47,357 nt of DNA. It comes from Amphritea pacifica (GTDB lineage: Bacteria > Pseudomonadota > Gammaproteobacteria > Pseudomonadales > Balneatricaceae). The notes beneath the pieces were generated by a model. That model saw only the letters and a program-made list of their open reading frames with translations. It did no database searches and was not told the DNA's origin. This document shows positions 47,156 through 47,357 of this stretch, in pieces (position 1 is the stretch's first letter; each line of letters opens with the position of its first letter). The stretch is taken from assembly GCF_016924145.1 (NCBI RefSeq), contig NZ_JAFFZO010000022.1, forward strand, positions 1-47,357, read 5' to 3'. A program made the translations under genes and the position numbers.

Positions 47156-47357
47156 AATTTTTTCATGGATGAATGATTGTCCACGACAACTCTCAAGAAA
47201 AGCTCAGGGCTTATCGGCGAGTTCTGCATTTTTTCATGGATGAATGATTGTCCACGACAACTCTCAAGAAAAGCTCAGGGCTTATCGGCGAGTTCTGCAT
47301 TTTTTCATGGATGAATGATTGTCCACGACAACTCTCAAGAAAAGCTCAGGGCTTATA

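Overview
The window looks like chromosome of a marine gammaproteobacterium, probably of the Oceanospirillales type. This is inferred from gene order (zapE-rplM-rpsI-petABC-sspAB-dolP-diaA-yraN-lpoA-rsmI-rnpB) and from protein similarity recalled from memory; no search was run. The left half is an accessory polysaccharide and nucleotide-sugar region packed with intergenic palindromic repeats. The right half is conserved housekeeping DNA.

Layout. 1-127 is the end of an IS256-type element. 365-6724 holds GDP-sugar genes (gmd, fcl, gmm, manC) separated by long arrays of a CACAGAG-type repeat (family A), with a GxxExxY PD-(D/E)XK-like gene inside the array. 6725-9806 is a REP/BIME array (family B) holding two almost identical RAYT (Y1/HUH transposase-like) genes. 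9807-16251 is a sulfate activation block: cysNC, a cysD whose ORF is fused in frame to a dead IS630-like transposase domain, an SLC13-type permease and cysQ. 16536-19027 is galE followed by REP family C with a third RAYT. 19028-30088 (minus strand) is an exopolysaccharide operon: outer-membrane barrel, Wza-like, Wzc-like kinase, CpsB-type phosphatase, VpsP-like, galU, pgi, a UGD-like probable pseudoenzyme, a VanZ-like protein and manB/algC. 30430-33109 is a molybdenum cofactor operon (moaB-moeA-moaD-mobA), followed by a GDT1-family transporter and lrgAB. 35423-46738 is housekeeping. The window ends with rnpB, whose 3' end has been copied into a 71-bp tandem array.

How the genes work together. 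ManB/AlgC, ManC, Gmd and Fcl give GDP-mannose and GDP-fucose. Pgi, GalU and GalE give the glucose and galactose nucleotide pool. CysDNC makes PAPS and CysQ removes PAP. The minus-strand operon supplies export and its tyrosine-phosphorylation control. A sulfated, fucose-containing exopolysaccharide is a reasonable inference, but no glycosyltransferase or sulfotransferase lies in the window.

Most unusual signal. An 18-bp module (consensus TACCCARAGGGCATGCTA) sits as a clean insertion, with matching uninterrupted copies alongside, inside three different repeat families. In the REP families it falls at the tip of the hairpin. I count about 35 full copies by eye. Each repeat family also carries its own endonuclease- or transposase-like gene (GxxExxY in A, RAYT in B and C).
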